From an uncultured Treponema sp. (GTDB lineage Bacteria > Spirochaetota > Spirochaetia > Treponematales > Treponemataceae), in assembly GCA_946186185.1 (NCBI GenBank), contig CAMHMJ010000002.1, positions 1-64,000 on the forward strand: DNA of 64,000 nt, given 5' to 3'. The notes below the pieces were generated by a model, which was given only the letters and a program-made list of their open reading frames with translations, was not told the DNA's origin and searched no databases. Below are positions 41,735 to 51,849 of the stretch, in pieces; the first letter of the stretch is position 1; every line of letters starts with the position of its first letter. The translations under genes were made by a program, and so were the position numbers.

Positions 41735-42595
41735 ATGGCTGATACGACAATTTCAACTGAAGAAAAATCAGGTTTTGAACCCCGAAATCTTGCTCAACGG
41801 AAATCTTTTTCCGAACTCCTGAATGATTTCCAAACTAAATGTGAAAGTGTACTGGTGGATTATGTAAAGGAAGGCTATCTCCGCACCTTAGCCCGGGTTA
41901 TTTTGTACCTTCCTAAAGAAAAGATGGAAGAGCTTCTTTTGAGCTTTGATCAGGATACCCGGCAGAAGCTTGAGCATTTTATGGATGAGGGCGGAAAATT
42001 GGCTGAATATGCTGTTGACAAAGATCCCTGGATTCTTGAAGTTGAAAATGCCTTTTCTTCAATGGATTTTTATCCTGTTGATGAACTTACTCTTATTGAG
42101 ATGCAGAGAAGAAGTGAATCCGACAAAGAAGATGAAAATGAAGAACTTTTTAATGACTTTACCGAAAAAAATCCGATTTACGGTGAATATTTACGAAAAA
42201 TGCACCTGGATTTTGCCATTCTACTTTCAATTTCCGATCTGGGAATTCAAAAGCTTTTACGGGAAATCGATTCTTACGAGCTTGCTTACGCCCTTGTTAA
42301 TACAAAGCCTGAAATCTTAGAAAAAATAAAATGCAATATGTCTAGTAATGCCTGGAAGATGTTAAAGGACGATATCGACGATTTGAATAGAAAACTGATT
42401 CCTAAATCAAGAATAAGCGAAGCTCGAAGCACAATCTTAACAAAGGTTCAACGGCTGAGGGATTCTGGGGAAATTAATATCAATTACGAAGATTTTTCTA
42501 AAAAAGCTGTCTGGAACGAGGTTAAGTCAGATGTGAAGACTCTGATGGATGAAAATCTTGAAGAGCCTTACACCGACAATAAATACAGATATTAA
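41735..42595 (+). CDS. FliG-like protein (divergent)
   Basis: 286 residues. The C-terminal half follows the FliG middle/C pattern: ILLSISDLGIQKLLREIDSYELAYALV, then KIKCNMSSNAWKMLKDDIDDL and SEARSTILTKVQRLRDSGEI. In motor FliG the first part reads DDRSIQ; here it is SDLGIQ, so the torque-region Arg is missing. A Glu/Asp-rich linker separates an N-terminal helical part (about 20-85). It may be a regulatory or non-motor FliG relative; spirochaetes are known to carry more than one fliG. TATATT (41722-41727) lies 7 nt before the ATG. The PcfJ-like gene follows by 9 nt. Confidence 0.75.
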   Translation: MADTTISTEEKSGFEPRNLAQRKSFSELLNDFQTKCESVLVDYVKEGYLRTLARVILYLPKEKMEELLLSFDQDTRQKLEHFMDEGGKLAEYAVDKDPWILEVENAFSSMDFYPVDELTLIEMQRRSESDKEDENEELFNDFTEKNPIYGEYLRKMHLDFAILLSISDLGIQKLLREIDSYELAYALVNTKPEILEKIKCNMSSNAWKMLKDDIDDLNRKLIPKSRISEARSTILTKVQRLRDSGEININYEDFSKKAVWNEVKSDVKTLMDENLEEPYTDNKYRY

Positions 42596-42604
42596 AGGAA
42601 TAAG

Positions 42605-44287
42605 ATGGGCTCCATAAATTATATTCGAAAATTTGGTACCTCTGAATTTATAAAAGCTGATAGGCCTCTTGATGCTGATTCCCTGCTTGTACTCCGAAGC
42701 TCAAGAAGGGAGGAGCCTTATCTTTTTTTCTGCCGGGAGCACAGATGTTTTGAACGGGCAGAAGTTTTAGAAGATGGAATTCTTACTGAATGCGGAAATA
42801 AGGTTTCCGGAATCCCTGTTGAATATCCCGTAAAGCCTTCTCAAAAAGCAGAAGAAATTGAAAAGATCAGGAATAAGCTTCAAGAGAAAAAGGTTCGTCT
42901 TCGGGGACGCAGAAAGCTTCCTGCGGAATTCCTTTTCAATTATTATTACGATTCTGTTTATATAGAAAATCTTGAAGAGGAAATAAATAATTTTACAGAT
43001 GAAAGGGGAGTCTTTAAGGATATCGTTGCCTATTCTCTAACCGCCATTGAAAAGACCAGTTCAATTGTTGTAAGGTTTTTCCGTTTTGACCGTAAATACA
43101 TGGACAGTTTTTTCTATGAATCGAAAAATCAACCGATTCTAAACCAGTACGAAATTTACTGTAGTATAGGCGGTAGTTTAAGGATTCCAAGCCGTGAAAA
43201 TAAAAATAATAATGAGAGATACTGGTGGTCAGAGAGGACAAAGCGGAATGAAGATTTTGCCTTTGATGTAAAGTTTTCAGAGGAAGCGATGAAAGAGATT
43301 CATTCTGTTTTGAATGCCTATGCAGGTCGTGAAGTTACCTTGAATACAATCTTAAACGGCGAAAACCTTCTTGAGGCTCTCCACAATTTCCCTTACGAAC
43401 CGAATATTCAGCTTCTTGTTGATTTTGAAGAGGCTCAAAAACAGGCTGCCCGTTTATATGAAAATCATATAGAGTACAATCTGGACCCAAATGTCTACAA
43501 TATTTTTTGCGAAAGCTTTAAAATTAAAAGTTGTACTTCTTTAAGAAAAGAATTTTATAAAAATCCAATTTGTCTTTTAGTTTATTCTGTTTTTTCAAAT
43601 GCTGGTTTTACTGATAAGAATATTCTTCTAAAAATTGCCTCTGAAAAACAGAATGAAAGGTTTTTGTCCCTTCCAAAAATGCCATTGCTGTTTTTCATTC
43701 AGTTTGTGCTTACTCAAAAAAATCAGGTTTCTGCATGTAACTATCTTAAAAAAATAATTTCTTCTGACTGTTATGAAAAGAAAACAACGCATACGGTTCA
43801 CATGGATACTGAACTGGAAGATTTTCTTAATATGTTTATGGAATACTATAATTATATTCCGGATGCAATAAAAAAATCCATTTTGAAGGAAGGGGTTACA
43901 ACCAATACCCATAATCTTCTTTCCAAGGTTTCCTGGAATGTACAGAATCAGAATGTTCCGTTCATTTATACGAAAGAGCAGCTTTTACTTGAAGATGATA
44001 TCGACGGCTACACCTTTACTCTTCCTAAGGACAGTGACACTCTGTTTGATATCGGAAGTAATCTTCACAACTGCGTTGCTTCCTACCGAAGAAGTGTTTT
44101 GAGCGGGCAGTGTATCATTGTTTTTGCAAAAAAAGAGGTTGAATACAGGCTCTGCATAGAGCTCCGGGGTAACAAGGTCTGGCAAAGGCGTGCTGATTAC
44201 AACACAAAGCCAGAAGGGGATGATTTAGCTGTCCTTGAAAAATGGCAGTCCGCCCACAATCTGATTGTTGAAGAATACTTGTGGTAA
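42605..44287 (+). CDS. PcfJ-like domain protein
   Basis: 560 residues. The C-terminal part (about 460-545) has the PcfJ pattern: FTLPKDSDTLFDIGSNLHNCVASYRRSVLSGQCIIVF, then EYRLCIELRGNKVWQRRADYNTKP. The rest is helical, hydrophilic and unrecognised. PcfJ-like proteins were named from a conjugative plasmid of enterococci, but many chromosomal homologues lie outside mobile elements and their function is unknown. It forms a two-gene unit with the FliG-like gene. AT-richer codon use than its neighbours is visible in the middle third. Confidence 0.75.
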   Translation: MGSINYIRKFGTSEFIKADRPLDADSLLVLRSSRREEPYLFFCREHRCFERAEVLEDGILTECGNKVSGIPVEYPVKPSQKAEEIEKIRNKLQEKKVRLRGRRKLPAEFLFNYYYDSVYIENLEEEINNFTDERGVFKDIVAYSLTAIEKTSSIVVRFFRFDRKYMDSFFYESKNQPILNQYEIYCSIGGSLRIPSRENKNNNERYWWSERTKRNEDFAFDVKFSEEAMKEIHSVLNAYAGREVTLNTILNGENLLEALHNFPYEPNIQLLVDFEEAQKQAARLYENHIEYNLDPNVYNIFCESFKIKSCTSLRKEFYKNPICLLVYSVFSNAGFTDKNILLKIASEKQNERFLSLPKMPLLFFIQFVLTQKNQVSACNYLKKIISSDCYEKKTTHTVHMDTELEDFLNMFMEYYNYIPDAIKKSILKEGVTTNTHNLLSKVSWNVQNQNVPFIYTKEQLLLEDDIDGYTFTLPKDSDTLFDIGSNLHNCVASYRRSVLSGQCIIVFAKKEVEYRLCIELRGNKVWQRRADYNTKPEGDDLAVLEKWQSAHNLIVEEYLW

Positions 44288-44292
44288 AAAAT

Positions 44293-44319
44293 AGCCGTTC
44301 GTTTTACCGAACGGCTTTC
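44293..44319. terminator. Bidirectional terminator between PcfJ-like gene and leuS
   Basis: AGCCGTTCG (44293-44301) and CGAACGGCT (44308-44316) form a perfect 9-bp stem with a 6-nt loop. A T-rich run follows on the plus strand and an A-rich run precedes it, so it can serve both convergent genes. Confidence 0.85.
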
Positions 44320-44330
44320 TTGTTTATTGA

Positions 44331-46883
44331 TTATTTCACTACAAAGTTTACAAGCTTGTCTTTTACAACAATGCATTTTACGATTTCGTGACCGTCTGTA
44401 AACTTCTTAACGCTTTCTTCTTTCAAGGCACTTGCTTTAAGCTCATCGTCGCTGGCACCAGGGGCTGCCTGGAATTTTCCGCGGAGTTTTCCGTTTACCA
44501 TTACAACGATTGTCTTTGCATCGTCCTTTGTCCAGTCTGCGTTTACTTTTGGCCACTGAACATAAGCGATTGTGTCCTTGTTTCCAAGCTTCTGCCAGAG
44601 TTCTTCACCAAGGTGAGGAGCGTATGGAGAAAGAACTTTTACAAAGTCAGACCAGATTGCTGTTGGAATTGTATCCAGCTTACTAAGCTCGTTGATGAAA
44701 ATCATCATCTGGCTTATTGCAGTGTTAAAGTTCAAGGTTGCTGTATCTTCCGTAACCTTTTTGATTGTCTGGGCGAAGGTTTTTCGTGCAGAAATAAGCT
44801 TCTCGTCATCAAGTTTACCTGTGATGTCGATGTCGGCTATCGGTTTTTCTGAAACTGCCCATACTTTTTCAAGGAAGCGGTGGATTCCGACGATTCCCTG
44901 GGTTGCCCAAGGTTTACTCATTGTAAGAGGACCCATGAACATTTCGTACATGCGCACAGAATCTGCACCGTATGCCTTGATTTCATCGTCAGGATTTACT
45001 ACATTTTTGAGGGACTTACTCATTTTTGCAACAATCTGCTCAAGTTTTTCCCCTGTTGCTTTCTCGTAGTAGTTGCCATCATCCCGCTGTTCAACTTCGT
45101 CTACAGGAACCAGAGTCTTGTTCTTTCTCTGGAAAGCGAAAGAAGTGATCATTCCCTGGTTTACAAGGCGCTGGAAAGGCTCTTTTGTTGAAACTACACC
45201 GATATCGTAAAGTACCTTGTGCCAGAAGCGGGCATACAGAAGGTGAAGAACAGCGTGTTCAGCTCCACCGATGTACAAATCTACCGGCATCCAGTATTTT
45301 TCTGCCTTTTCTGAACAGAACTGTTTGTCGTTGTGCGGGTCGAGGTATCTTAAGTAGTACCAGCAGCTTCCGCCCCACTGAGGCATTGTGTTGGTTTCCC
45401 GCTTTGCAGGCTTTCCGCACTTAGGACACTTGCAGTTTACCCATGAATCGATGGCAGCAAGAGGGCTTTCGCCTGTTCCTGTCGGCTGGTAGCTTTTTAC
45501 TTCTGGAAGGGTGAGTGGAAGTTCTTCTTCCGGAACTGGAACTGTTCCACAGTCAGGGCAGTGTACTAAAGGAATCGGTTCACCCCAGTAGCGCTGGCGG
45601 CTGTAAACCCAGTCACGGAGTTTGTAATTGATTGCCTTGCGGCCGATTTTCTTTTCTTCAAGGAACTCAAGCATTTTTGCGATGGCGTCAGCTTTGTTCA
45701 GGCCGTCAAGGAATTCAGAGTTTACGTGAACTCCGTCTTCTGTCCAGGCCTGTTTCTGTACGTCAACTTCGCTTTTCAATACTTCGATGATAGGGAGGTT
45801 GAATTTTTTAGCAAATTCCCAGTCCCGGGTATCGTGAGCAGGAACGGCCATGATTGCACCAGTTCCGTAAGAAATCAAAACGTAGTCTGCAATCCAGATT
45901 GGAATGAGTTTTCCGTTTACAGGGTTGATTGCATAGCTTCCTGAGAATACGCCGGTTTTGTCCTTGTTCAAATCTGTTCGTTCAAGATCAGATTTTTTTG
46001 CAGCGGCTTCAAGGTATGCTTCAACGGCTGCTTTCTGTTCAGGAGTTGTAATTTCAGGAACGATTTTGTGTTCAGGAGAAACAACCATATAAGTTGCTCC
46101 GAACAAAGTGTCGCATCTTGTTGTATAAACTGTAAGTTTTTTGTCAGTTGCCTTTCCGTCTTTATCTGCAACTGTGAAAGTAACTTCAGCACCTGTAGAT
46201 TTTCCGATCCAGTTGTGCTGCATGAGCTTTACGCTTTCAGGCCAGTCAAGGCTTTCGAGGTCAGAATCAAGTCGGTCTGCGTAATCAGTGATTTTCAAAA
46301 TCCACTGGCGGATTGTCTTGTGTGTTACTTCTGCACCACAGCGGTCACATTTTCCGTCCTTTACTTCTTCGTTTGCAAGACCTGTCATACAGCTTGGACA
46401 CCAGTTGATTGGAGTCTGTGCTTCATATGCAAGGCCTTTTTTGTAAAGCTGAAGGAAAATCCACTGTGTCCATTTGTAGTAGTCCGGTTCACAGGTTGAA
46501 ACGCAGCGGTCCCAGTCGTAAGAGAAGCCTAAAGACTTAATCTGCTGAGTAAAGTGTTCGATATTTGCATTTGTTGTTGTTTTCGGATGAGTTCCGGTCT
46601 TGATTGCGTAGTTTTCTGCAGGAAGACCGAATGCGTCGTATCCCATCGGATGAAGTACATTGTAACCGTTCATGCGGAGGTAGCGGCAGTAGATATCAGT
46701 TGCGGTGTAACCTTCAGGATGACCTACATGAAGACCTGCTGCGCTAGGATAAGGGAACATATCAAGAACGTACATGCGTTTTTCTGGCGGGAATTTTTCA
46801 TCCTCAACAGCCTTGAAAGTTTTGTGTTCGTCCCAGAATTTCTGCCATTTTGGTTCAATTGACTCAAAAGGATACTTTGACAT
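44331..46883 (-). CDS. leuS: Leucyl-tRNA synthetase
   Basis: About 850 residues of class Ia type. The HIGH motif is in [17 protein letters not shown], an editing CP1 domain follows (about 225-430), and Zn-binding CPDCG and CPKCG pairs are visible. The leucine-specific [13 protein letters not shown] region and KMSKSLKN are intact. The start ATG at 46883 gives [14 protein letters not shown], the usual LeuRS N-terminus; the frame is open five codons further upstream but GGAG fits the ATG at 46883. Confidence 0.97.
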   Translation of the reverse strand: MSKYPFESIEPKWQKFWDEHKTFKAVEDEKFPPEKRMYVLDMFPYPSAAGLHVGHPEGYTATDIYCRYLRMNGYNVLHPMGYDAFGLPAENYAIKTGTHPKTTTNANIEHFTQQIKSLGFSYDWDRCVSTCEPDYYKWTQWIFLQLYKKGLAYEAQTPINWCPSCMTGLANEEVKDGKCDRCGAEVTHKTIRQWILKITDYADRLDSDLESLDWPESVKLMQHNWIGKSTGAEVTFTVADKDGKATDKKLTVYTTRCDTLFGATYMVVSPEHKIVPEITTPEQKAAVEAYLEAAAKKSDLERTDLNKDKTGVFSGSYAINPVNGKLIPIWIADYVLISYGTGAIMAVPAHDTRDWEFAKKFNLPIIEVLKSEVDVQKQAWTEDGVHVNSEFLDGLNKADAIAKMLEFLEEKKIGRKAINYKLRDWVYSRQRYWGEPIPLVHCPDCGTVPVPEEELPLTLPEVKSYQPTGTGESPLAAIDSWVNCKCPKCGKPAKRETNTMPQWGGSCWYYLRYLDPHNDKQFCSEKAEKYWMPVDLYIGGAEHAVLHLLYARFWHKVLYDIGVVSTKEPFQRLVNQGMITSFAFQRKNKTLVPVDEVEQRDDGNYYEKATGEKLEQIVAKMSKSLKNVVNPDDEIKAYGADSVRMYEMFMGPLTMSKPWATQGIVGIHRFLEKVWAVSEKPIADIDITGKLDDEKLISARKTFAQTIKKVTEDTATLNFNTAISQMMIFINELSKLDTIPTAIWSDFVKVLSPYAPHLGEELWQKLGNKDTIAYVQWPKVNADWTKDDAKTIVVMVNGKLRGKFQAAPGASDDELKASALKEESVKKFTDGHEIVKCIVVKDKLVNFVVK

Positions 46884-46904
46884 TTGTATATACTCCAAAA
46901 ATAT

Positions 46905-48362
46905 TTATTTAATGTTCTTCTGAATGAAATCTGCCTTCAAATCCTTCAGTTCTTCTGTTAAAGAAACCTTGTAGATGTGAGGGTTTAAGATTCGCTTGTA
47001 GCTTTCGTCAAGACTTGCAAGCTGTCTCTGAGTATTTTCGCGGGCAATGCGGAGCTGTTCTGCTTCCGGAAGCCGTTCGTTTACCCGTTTTCCTTCCTTA
47101 AGTTTAAGCTTTAAGAGGGGCTCAACACGGCTTGCTTTATATGTAAACTGTCTGTAATCAACCATCGGGTGATAGAAACGGTATTCTTTGCCTGCTTCAA
47201 CAGTTTCGTCTTCAAGAGCAAGAATATCAGCCTGAGCCATACCGTTTTCGTCGTAAAGACGGAAAACATTTTTGATTCCAGGGTTTGTAGTTTTTGCCGG
47301 GTTGTCGCTGAACTTCATTGCCGGAATCATCTCGTCTGTGTCTTTTGAATGACGGGCTGCAAGCTTATAAACACCGGTGAAGCTTGATTCGTTTCCGCCG
47401 GTTACCATGTGGGTTCCAACGCCCCAGCTGTTGATTGGTGCACCGTTTGCAACCAGGGTAGAGATGATTTCTTCTGTAAGCTCGTTTGAAACGCTGATTT
47501 TTGCCTGAGGGAATCCTGCCTTGTCCAGTTCTTTTCGAACTTCCCTGGTAAGGTAAGAAATATCCCCTGAATCAAGACGAACGCCGAAGTTGTAGCCTTT
47601 TTCTACAAGTTCTGCGCCGGCTATGATGGCGTTTTTGATACCGCTTTTGAGGGTATCATATGTATCAATAAGGAAAACTGCGTTCTGCGGATAGATTTTT
47701 GCGTATTCGCGGAAGGCTTCAAGCTCTGAGGAGTGGCTCATAATCCATGAGTGAGCCATGGTTCCCATTGCAGGAATTCCGTAAAGCTTTGCGGCAAGTG
47801 TATTTGAAGTTCCTGCTGCTCCACCGATGAAGGCGGCACGGGTAGCGCCCATTGCTCCGTCCGGTCCCTGTGCACGGCGAAGACCGAATTCCATAATCGG
47901 TGCGCCTTTTGATGCAAGGTAAACCCGGGCAGTTTTTGTTGCAATCAAACTCTGGAAGTTTACGATGTTCAGAACCAGGCCTTCCAGAATCTGAGCTTCA
48001 ATCAAATTTGCGTGGATTCGTACAAGTGGTTCCTGAGGGAAAATTACGGTACCTTCATCCATTGTGTAAAGGTCACCGGTAAAATGCCAGTCCTTAAGAT
48101 ATTCAAGGAAGCCTTCTTCAAAAATCTTCTGGCTTCTCAAATATTCTATGTCGTCTTCGCCAAAGCGGAAATTTGTGATTGCGTCTAAAAGCGGTTCGTT
48201 TCCTGCAAGAACAGAAAAGCCGCCGTTAAAAGGGTTTCGTCGGAAAAACATGTCAAACACAACGGTTTGATTCATGTTTTCCTTCCAGTATCCCTGAGCC
48301 ATTGTAAGCTCGTAAAAATCGGTGAACAATGCATTGCTGGCATAATTGCTTGAATTCGTCAT
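46905..48362 (-). CDS. pncB: Nicotinate phosphoribosyltransferase
   Basis: About 485 residues. Family features are FTDFYELTMAQGYW at the N-terminus, EFGLRRAQGPDGAMGATRAAFIGGAAGTSN, GTMAHSW and FGVRLDSGDISYL. It converts nicotinate and PRPP to nicotinate mononucleotide in NAD salvage. The frame is open a further 52 codons upstream, but that part overlaps repeat F and is not family-like. The ATG at 48362 has GAGG 8 nt upstream and a TATTAT box at 48382-48387. Confidence 0.94.
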   Translation of the reverse strand: MTNSSNYASNALFTDFYELTMAQGYWKENMNQTVVFDMFFRRNPFNGGFSVLAGNEPLLDAITNFRFGEDDIEYLRSQKIFEEGFLEYLKDWHFTGDLYTMDEGTVIFPQEPLVRIHANLIEAQILEGLVLNIVNFQSLIATKTARVYLASKGAPIMEFGLRRAQGPDGAMGATRAAFIGGAAGTSNTLAAKLYGIPAMGTMAHSWIMSHSSELEAFREYAKIYPQNAVFLIDTYDTLKSGIKNAIIAGAELVEKGYNFGVRLDSGDISYLTREVRKELDKAGFPQAKISVSNELTEEIISTLVANGAPINSWGVGTHMVTGGNESSFTGVYKLAARHSKDTDEMIPAMKFSDNPAKTTNPGIKNVFRLYDENGMAQADILALEDETVEAGKEYRFYHPMVDYRQFTYKASRVEPLLKLKLKEGKRVNERLPEAEQLRIARENTQRQLASLDESYKRILNPHIYKVSLTEELKDLKADFIQKNIK

Positions 48363-48448
48363 AAAAACCTCATAATTTTCTATAATATTGGATTTCTTCG
48401 AGTCTGGGCCAAGCATCTTGTCCACAGCCTGCATGTCCATTTTTTTAT

Positions 48449-48672
48449 AATTAACCTTAATTTCGAGTTTTATAAAATCTACTTCAAAATTGGCTACCGG
48501 TCGCGCCCTGCGGGTCAAAACCGCGCGCTAGCGCGCTAAACGCTATTTGTGGCAAAGGAACTCATAAAATGCCGCTATCGCGGCAGCCACAAACAGAGTT
48601 TTTTTGCCCGCCTGTCGCTACCCTCCCGCCAATTTTGTACTATAGTTGCAAACTCGAACCTAAGTCTATGTT
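48449..48672 (-). repeat. Structured intergenic repeat, copy F
   Basis: Reverse-orientation copy. Inner ends are AAAATTGGC (48486 side) and GCCAATTTT (48628 side), and outer borders are CGAGTTT (48464-48470) and AAACTCG (48650-48656). The palindrome GCGCGCTAGCGCGC and the stems GCTATTTGTGGC and GCCGC/GCGGC are present. The 22 bp ending in TTCGAGTTT at its left are identical to the left flank of copy G. It lies between two leftward genes and fills the 316-nt gap. Confidence 0.85.
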
Positions 48673-48678
48673 AAAATT

Positions 48679-49902
48679 CTACTTCCAGATTTTTTCTCTG
48701 TTGAAAGTCTGGGTTCTTTCTGGGCCTACAGATACGATTCCAACCTTTGTTCCGGTGTAGTCTTCAATAAAGTCTACATAAGCTTTTGCCTGCTTTGGAA
48801 GCTGGCTGTATTTTGAAAGCTCTTTGATTGAAGATTTCCAGCCCTTGAATTTCTGAAGAACCGGTTTTGCCTTGTTCAAAGCAGGAATGCTTGCAGGGAA
48901 GTCAGTTACGATTTCTCCGTCGATGTCGTAGGCGATACATGCTTCGATTTCGTCCATTTCGTCGTAAACATCAAGGTGTGTAAGAACAAGTGAATCGATT
49001 GAGTTTACGTGGCATGCGTAGCGGAGGGCTACAAGGTCAAGGTAACCGCAGCGGCGAGCGCGTCCTGTTGTTACACCAAACTCGTTACCGGTGTTTCTTA
49101 CGTAGTCGCAGAGTTCGCCTTCGCTTTCAGCATTGAATTCTGTTGGCATTGGACCGTTTCCAACGCGGGTTTCGTATGCTTTGAATACGCCGTAGATTTT
49201 GTCCAGAGCCTTTGGTCCGATTCCAGAACCGCTGGCAGCTCCGTAACTTCCGGAAGCACCTGAAGAAACATATGGGTATGTACCGGAATCGATGTCCAGC
49301 ATTGCACCCTGAGCACCTTCAAAAAGAACGTTTTCTTTTCGGATTTCGTACATCTTTGCAGCAATATCAACTCTCATGCTGATAAGCTTGTCTTTATACT
49401 GTTCAAGGAACTTCTTGTCTTCGTCTTCAAGATCGTTCCATTTTTCTTCCCAGTCAAGGTCAGCAAGACGGATACCGTCTCTTTCTGATTTCTGTGAATA
49501 AGTTGTTCCGATTCCGCGTCCAGTTGTTCCGATTGGGCGTTTGCGGGCTGCGTCGCGTTTTTTATCAAGCTCTCTGTATCCAGGAAGAGTGATGTGTGCG
49601 CGGTCAGAGATGAAAACGCGTCCTTCCCAGTTGATTCCGCTGTCGCTGAGCATTTTGAGCTCATTAAAAAGTGCTTCAGGATCGATTACCATTCCTGAGC
49701 CTAAGAAAACAGTTTTGTTTGGATAGAGAATTCCTGATGGTACCTGATGAAGGGCATATTTTTTGCCATCAACTACAATTGTGTGTCCAGCGTTTGCACC
49801 ACCGGCAAAGCGGCATACGTATTTTGCATCCTGAGCAAGGTAGTCAACAATTTTACCTTTACCTTCATCGCCCCACTGGGCACCCATAACAACTACATTC
49901 AT
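48679..49902 (-). CDS. purA: Adenylosuccinate synthetase
   Basis: About 407 residues. The P-loop GAQWGDEGKGKIVDYLA begins the protein, and GANAGHT, TTGRGIGTTYSQK and TTGRARRCGYLDL follow. It makes adenylosuccinate from IMP, Asp and GTP. The ATG at 49902 gives MNVVVMGAQWGDEG and has AGGAAGGA upstream; a longer open frame of 17 codons is not supported. Confidence 0.97.
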   Translation of the reverse strand: MNVVVMGAQWGDEGKGKIVDYLAQDAKYVCRFAGGANAGHTIVVDGKKYALHQVPSGILYPNKTVFLGSGMVIDPEALFNELKMLSDSGINWEGRVFISDRAHITLPGYRELDKKRDAARKRPIGTTGRGIGTTYSQKSERDGIRLADLDWEEKWNDLEDEDKKFLEQYKDKLISMRVDIAAKMYEIRKENVLFEGAQGAMLDIDSGTYPYVSSGASGSYGAASGSGIGPKALDKIYGVFKAYETRVGNGPMPTEFNAESEGELCDYVRNTGNEFGVTTGRARRCGYLDLVALRYACHVNSIDSLVLTHLDVYDEMDEIEACIAYDIDGEIVTDFPASIPALNKAKPVLQKFKGWKSSIKELSKYSQLPKQAKAYVDFIEDYTGTKVGIVSVGPERTQTFNREKIWK

Positions 49903-49996
49903 TGTATTTTTCCTTCCTGAAAAATTTGATTTTACCTTATGAATATACCACATTCGAAAAAATCATTCAACGAGGGGTATAAAAAAACGGAAAGTA

Positions 49997-50028
49997 TAAA
50001 AAAAAGCTGCCCGGTTTTCCGGACAGCC
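49997..50028 (-). terminator. Terminator of gltX
   Basis: On the minus strand GCTGTCCGG-AAAA-CCGGGCAGC is followed by a T8 run, about 50 nt after the gltX stop. Confidence 0.9.
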
Positions 50029-50077
50029 CCTCTATAATTCATTTGTGTAAAGAACGTTTCTGAAGTCTTTTAACGAA

Positions 50078-51655
50078 TTACAAAGCTTTCAAAGTTCTTT
50101 CGATTCTTTCAAGGGATTTTTCTTCACCAAGAACAAGAATTGAACCGATTAACGGAGGAGAAACACGGCTTCCTGTAACTGCCATACGGATTGGCATCAT
50201 GAAGTCGCCAAGCTTGATTCCCAGCTTTTCTGCCTTTTCTTTTGCAAGGTTTTCAGCACCTTCGTGGTCAAGACCAAAAATCTGGTGAACATAGTCCTTG
50301 GCTTCTTCCAGAACTTCCTTGGTTTTTGCAAGGTCGATTTTCTTTGGAATAATCTGTTCAGCCGGCGGAACGGCAGGTTCTGTAAACATAAAGTGTACCA
50401 TTTCTGCTGCTTCCGTAAGGAACTTCAAGCGCTCCTGAATCAACGGCATGAGCCCCATGAGTGTTTTTTCAACATCTTCTGTGCTCATGTTCATGCTCTT
50501 ATCAACACAGTATGGCCGGCCGTCTTCACCCAGGGCTACACCAGAGAATTCCGGGCCTACATTCGGCTTTGGCTGTGGATTTTCCGGGTTGATTTCAAGA
50601 GTTGCGTCTCCTGTTCCGGTAATAAACGGAAGTGTCCACTTGTAGAGTTCTTCTGTTGAAAGCTGGCGGATGTAGTTTGCGTTAAAGTATTCAAGCTTCT
50701 TGTAGTCAAATACGGCCGGAGCCTTGTTCAAATGTTCAAGCTTAAATGCCTTTGCAAGTTCTTCCATAGTATAGAACTCTTTTCCTTCTTCGTAAGAACA
50801 GCCCAGCATTGCAACATAGTTTACGATTGCCTGCGGGAGGTAACCGCGGGCACGGAATTCGTTTAGTGAAGTTGAACCGTGGCGCTTAGAAAGTTTCTTT
50901 CCGTCAGAACCGTTTACCATCGGAAGATGGCAGAATTCCGGGTGCTCCCAGCCGAATGCGCGGTACATCTGAACGTGGAGCGGGGTAGAAGGAATCCACT
51001 CCTGAGCGCGCATAACATGGCTGATTTTCATAAAGTGGTCGTCAACAATGTTTGCAAGGTGATAAGTCGGGAAGCCGTCTGATTTCAGGAGAACCGGATC
51101 CGGAGAGATGTCTTCGTTTTTCCATACGATGTCCCCAAGAAGGTGATCAGAGAATTTTGTTTCTCCATCCATCGGAACCTTAAGGCGAATTACATAAGGC
51201 TTTCCTGCATCAAGATTTGCCTTTACTTCTTCCGGAGTTAAATGGCGGCAGTTTCTGTCGTAGCCTGGAGCCATCTTGTTTTCAGTCTGAATCTTGCGGA
51301 TTCGGTCAAGGCGCTCTGAGTCACAGAAGCAGTAGTATGCTTCGCCTTTTTCAACAAGCTCGTATGCATATTTTTTGTAGAGTTCAAAACGTTCGCTCTG
51401 AACGTACGGGCCGTATTCGCCGCCCTTTGAACCGCCTTCGTCCCAGTCAATTCCGAGCCAGGCCATTGTGTCATAAAGGTTCTGAACATATTTTTCGTCA
51501 TAGCGGGTGCGGTCTGTGTCTTCAAGGCGCAGAATGAATTTTCCGTTCTGACTGCGGGCAAAAAGATAATTAAAAAGTGCAGTGCGCACACCACCGATAT
51601 GCTGCATTCCCGTTGGTGACGGCGCATATCGAACACGAACTTCGTTGTTTGCCAT
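50078..51655 (-). CDS. gltX: Glutamyl-tRNA synthetase
   Basis: 525 residues of class Ib. RYAPSPTGMQHIGGVRTALFNYLFAR holds the HIGH-type motif as HIGG, and KLSKRHG is the KMSKS motif. KFILRLEDTDRTR fits GluRS/GlnRS. At 525 residues it is a little longer than the usual 470-490, because of an insert in the C-terminal part (about 355-395, Pro/Asn-rich). GAGGAT lies 6 nt before the ATG. Since no GlnRS is visible, it may be non-discriminating, which is inference. Confidence 0.95.
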   Translation of the reverse strand: MANNEVRVRYAPSPTGMQHIGGVRTALFNYLFARSQNGKFILRLEDTDRTRYDEKYVQNLYDTMAWLGIDWDEGGSKGGEYGPYVQSERFELYKKYAYELVEKGEAYYCFCDSERLDRIRKIQTENKMAPGYDRNCRHLTPEEVKANLDAGKPYVIRLKVPMDGETKFSDHLLGDIVWKNEDISPDPVLLKSDGFPTYHLANIVDDHFMKISHVMRAQEWIPSTPLHVQMYRAFGWEHPEFCHLPMVNGSDGKKLSKRHGSTSLNEFRARGYLPQAIVNYVAMLGCSYEEGKEFYTMEELAKAFKLEHLNKAPAVFDYKKLEYFNANYIRQLSTEELYKWTLPFITGTGDATLEINPENPQPKPNVGPEFSGVALGEDGRPYCVDKSMNMSTEDVEKTLMGLMPLIQERLKFLTEAAEMVHFMFTEPAVPPAEQIIPKKIDLAKTKEVLEEAKDYVHQIFGLDHEGAENLAKEKAEKLGIKLGDFMMPIRMAVTGSRVSPPLIGSILVLGEEKSLERIERTLKAL

Positions 51656-51732
51656 AATAAATCCTCTATATGTGAAAATTTTGTGCTAGAAATAAAAGTT
51701 TAAAAATTATAATGAAAAGAGAAAAAAGAAAC

Positions 51733-51770
51733 AATGAGGGGAAGGCTGAACTTATCACGGCTTCCTCATT
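51733..51770. repeat. Imperfect hairpin between gltX and the chemoreceptor gene
   Basis: AATGAGG-GGAAG and CTTCC-TCATT pair around a 16-nt loop, upstream of gltX on the minus strand. It could be a leader structure; no T-tract follows. The surrounding 51656-51849 region shows nothing else but the terminator listed next. Confidence 0.4.
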
Positions 51771-51786
51771 ATAACTGGATTAAATA

Positions 51787-51831
51787 AAAAAAATCCCGCT
51801 AACTTCCATATAGAAAAATTGGCGGGATTTG
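51787..51831 (-). terminator. Terminator of the chemoreceptor gene
   Basis: On the minus strand AAATCCCGC and GCGGGATTT form a 9-bp stem with a 22-nt loop, followed by a T8 run. The loop contains CCAATTTTT, reminiscent of the repeat family ends, so it may derive from one. Confidence 0.8.
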
Positions 51832-51849
51832 TAAAAAAAGGAAAGCTTT

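Noticed and set aside
42605..44287. PcfJ-like gene as sign of an integrated conjugative element
   Set aside because: No relaxase, integrase, coupling protein or attachment site is nearby; housekeeping genes flank both sides.
48363..48518. 52-codon N-terminal extension of pncB
   Set aside because: It runs through repeat F and a -10 box and has no similarity to the enzyme family; the ATG at 48362 has a good ribosome-binding site.
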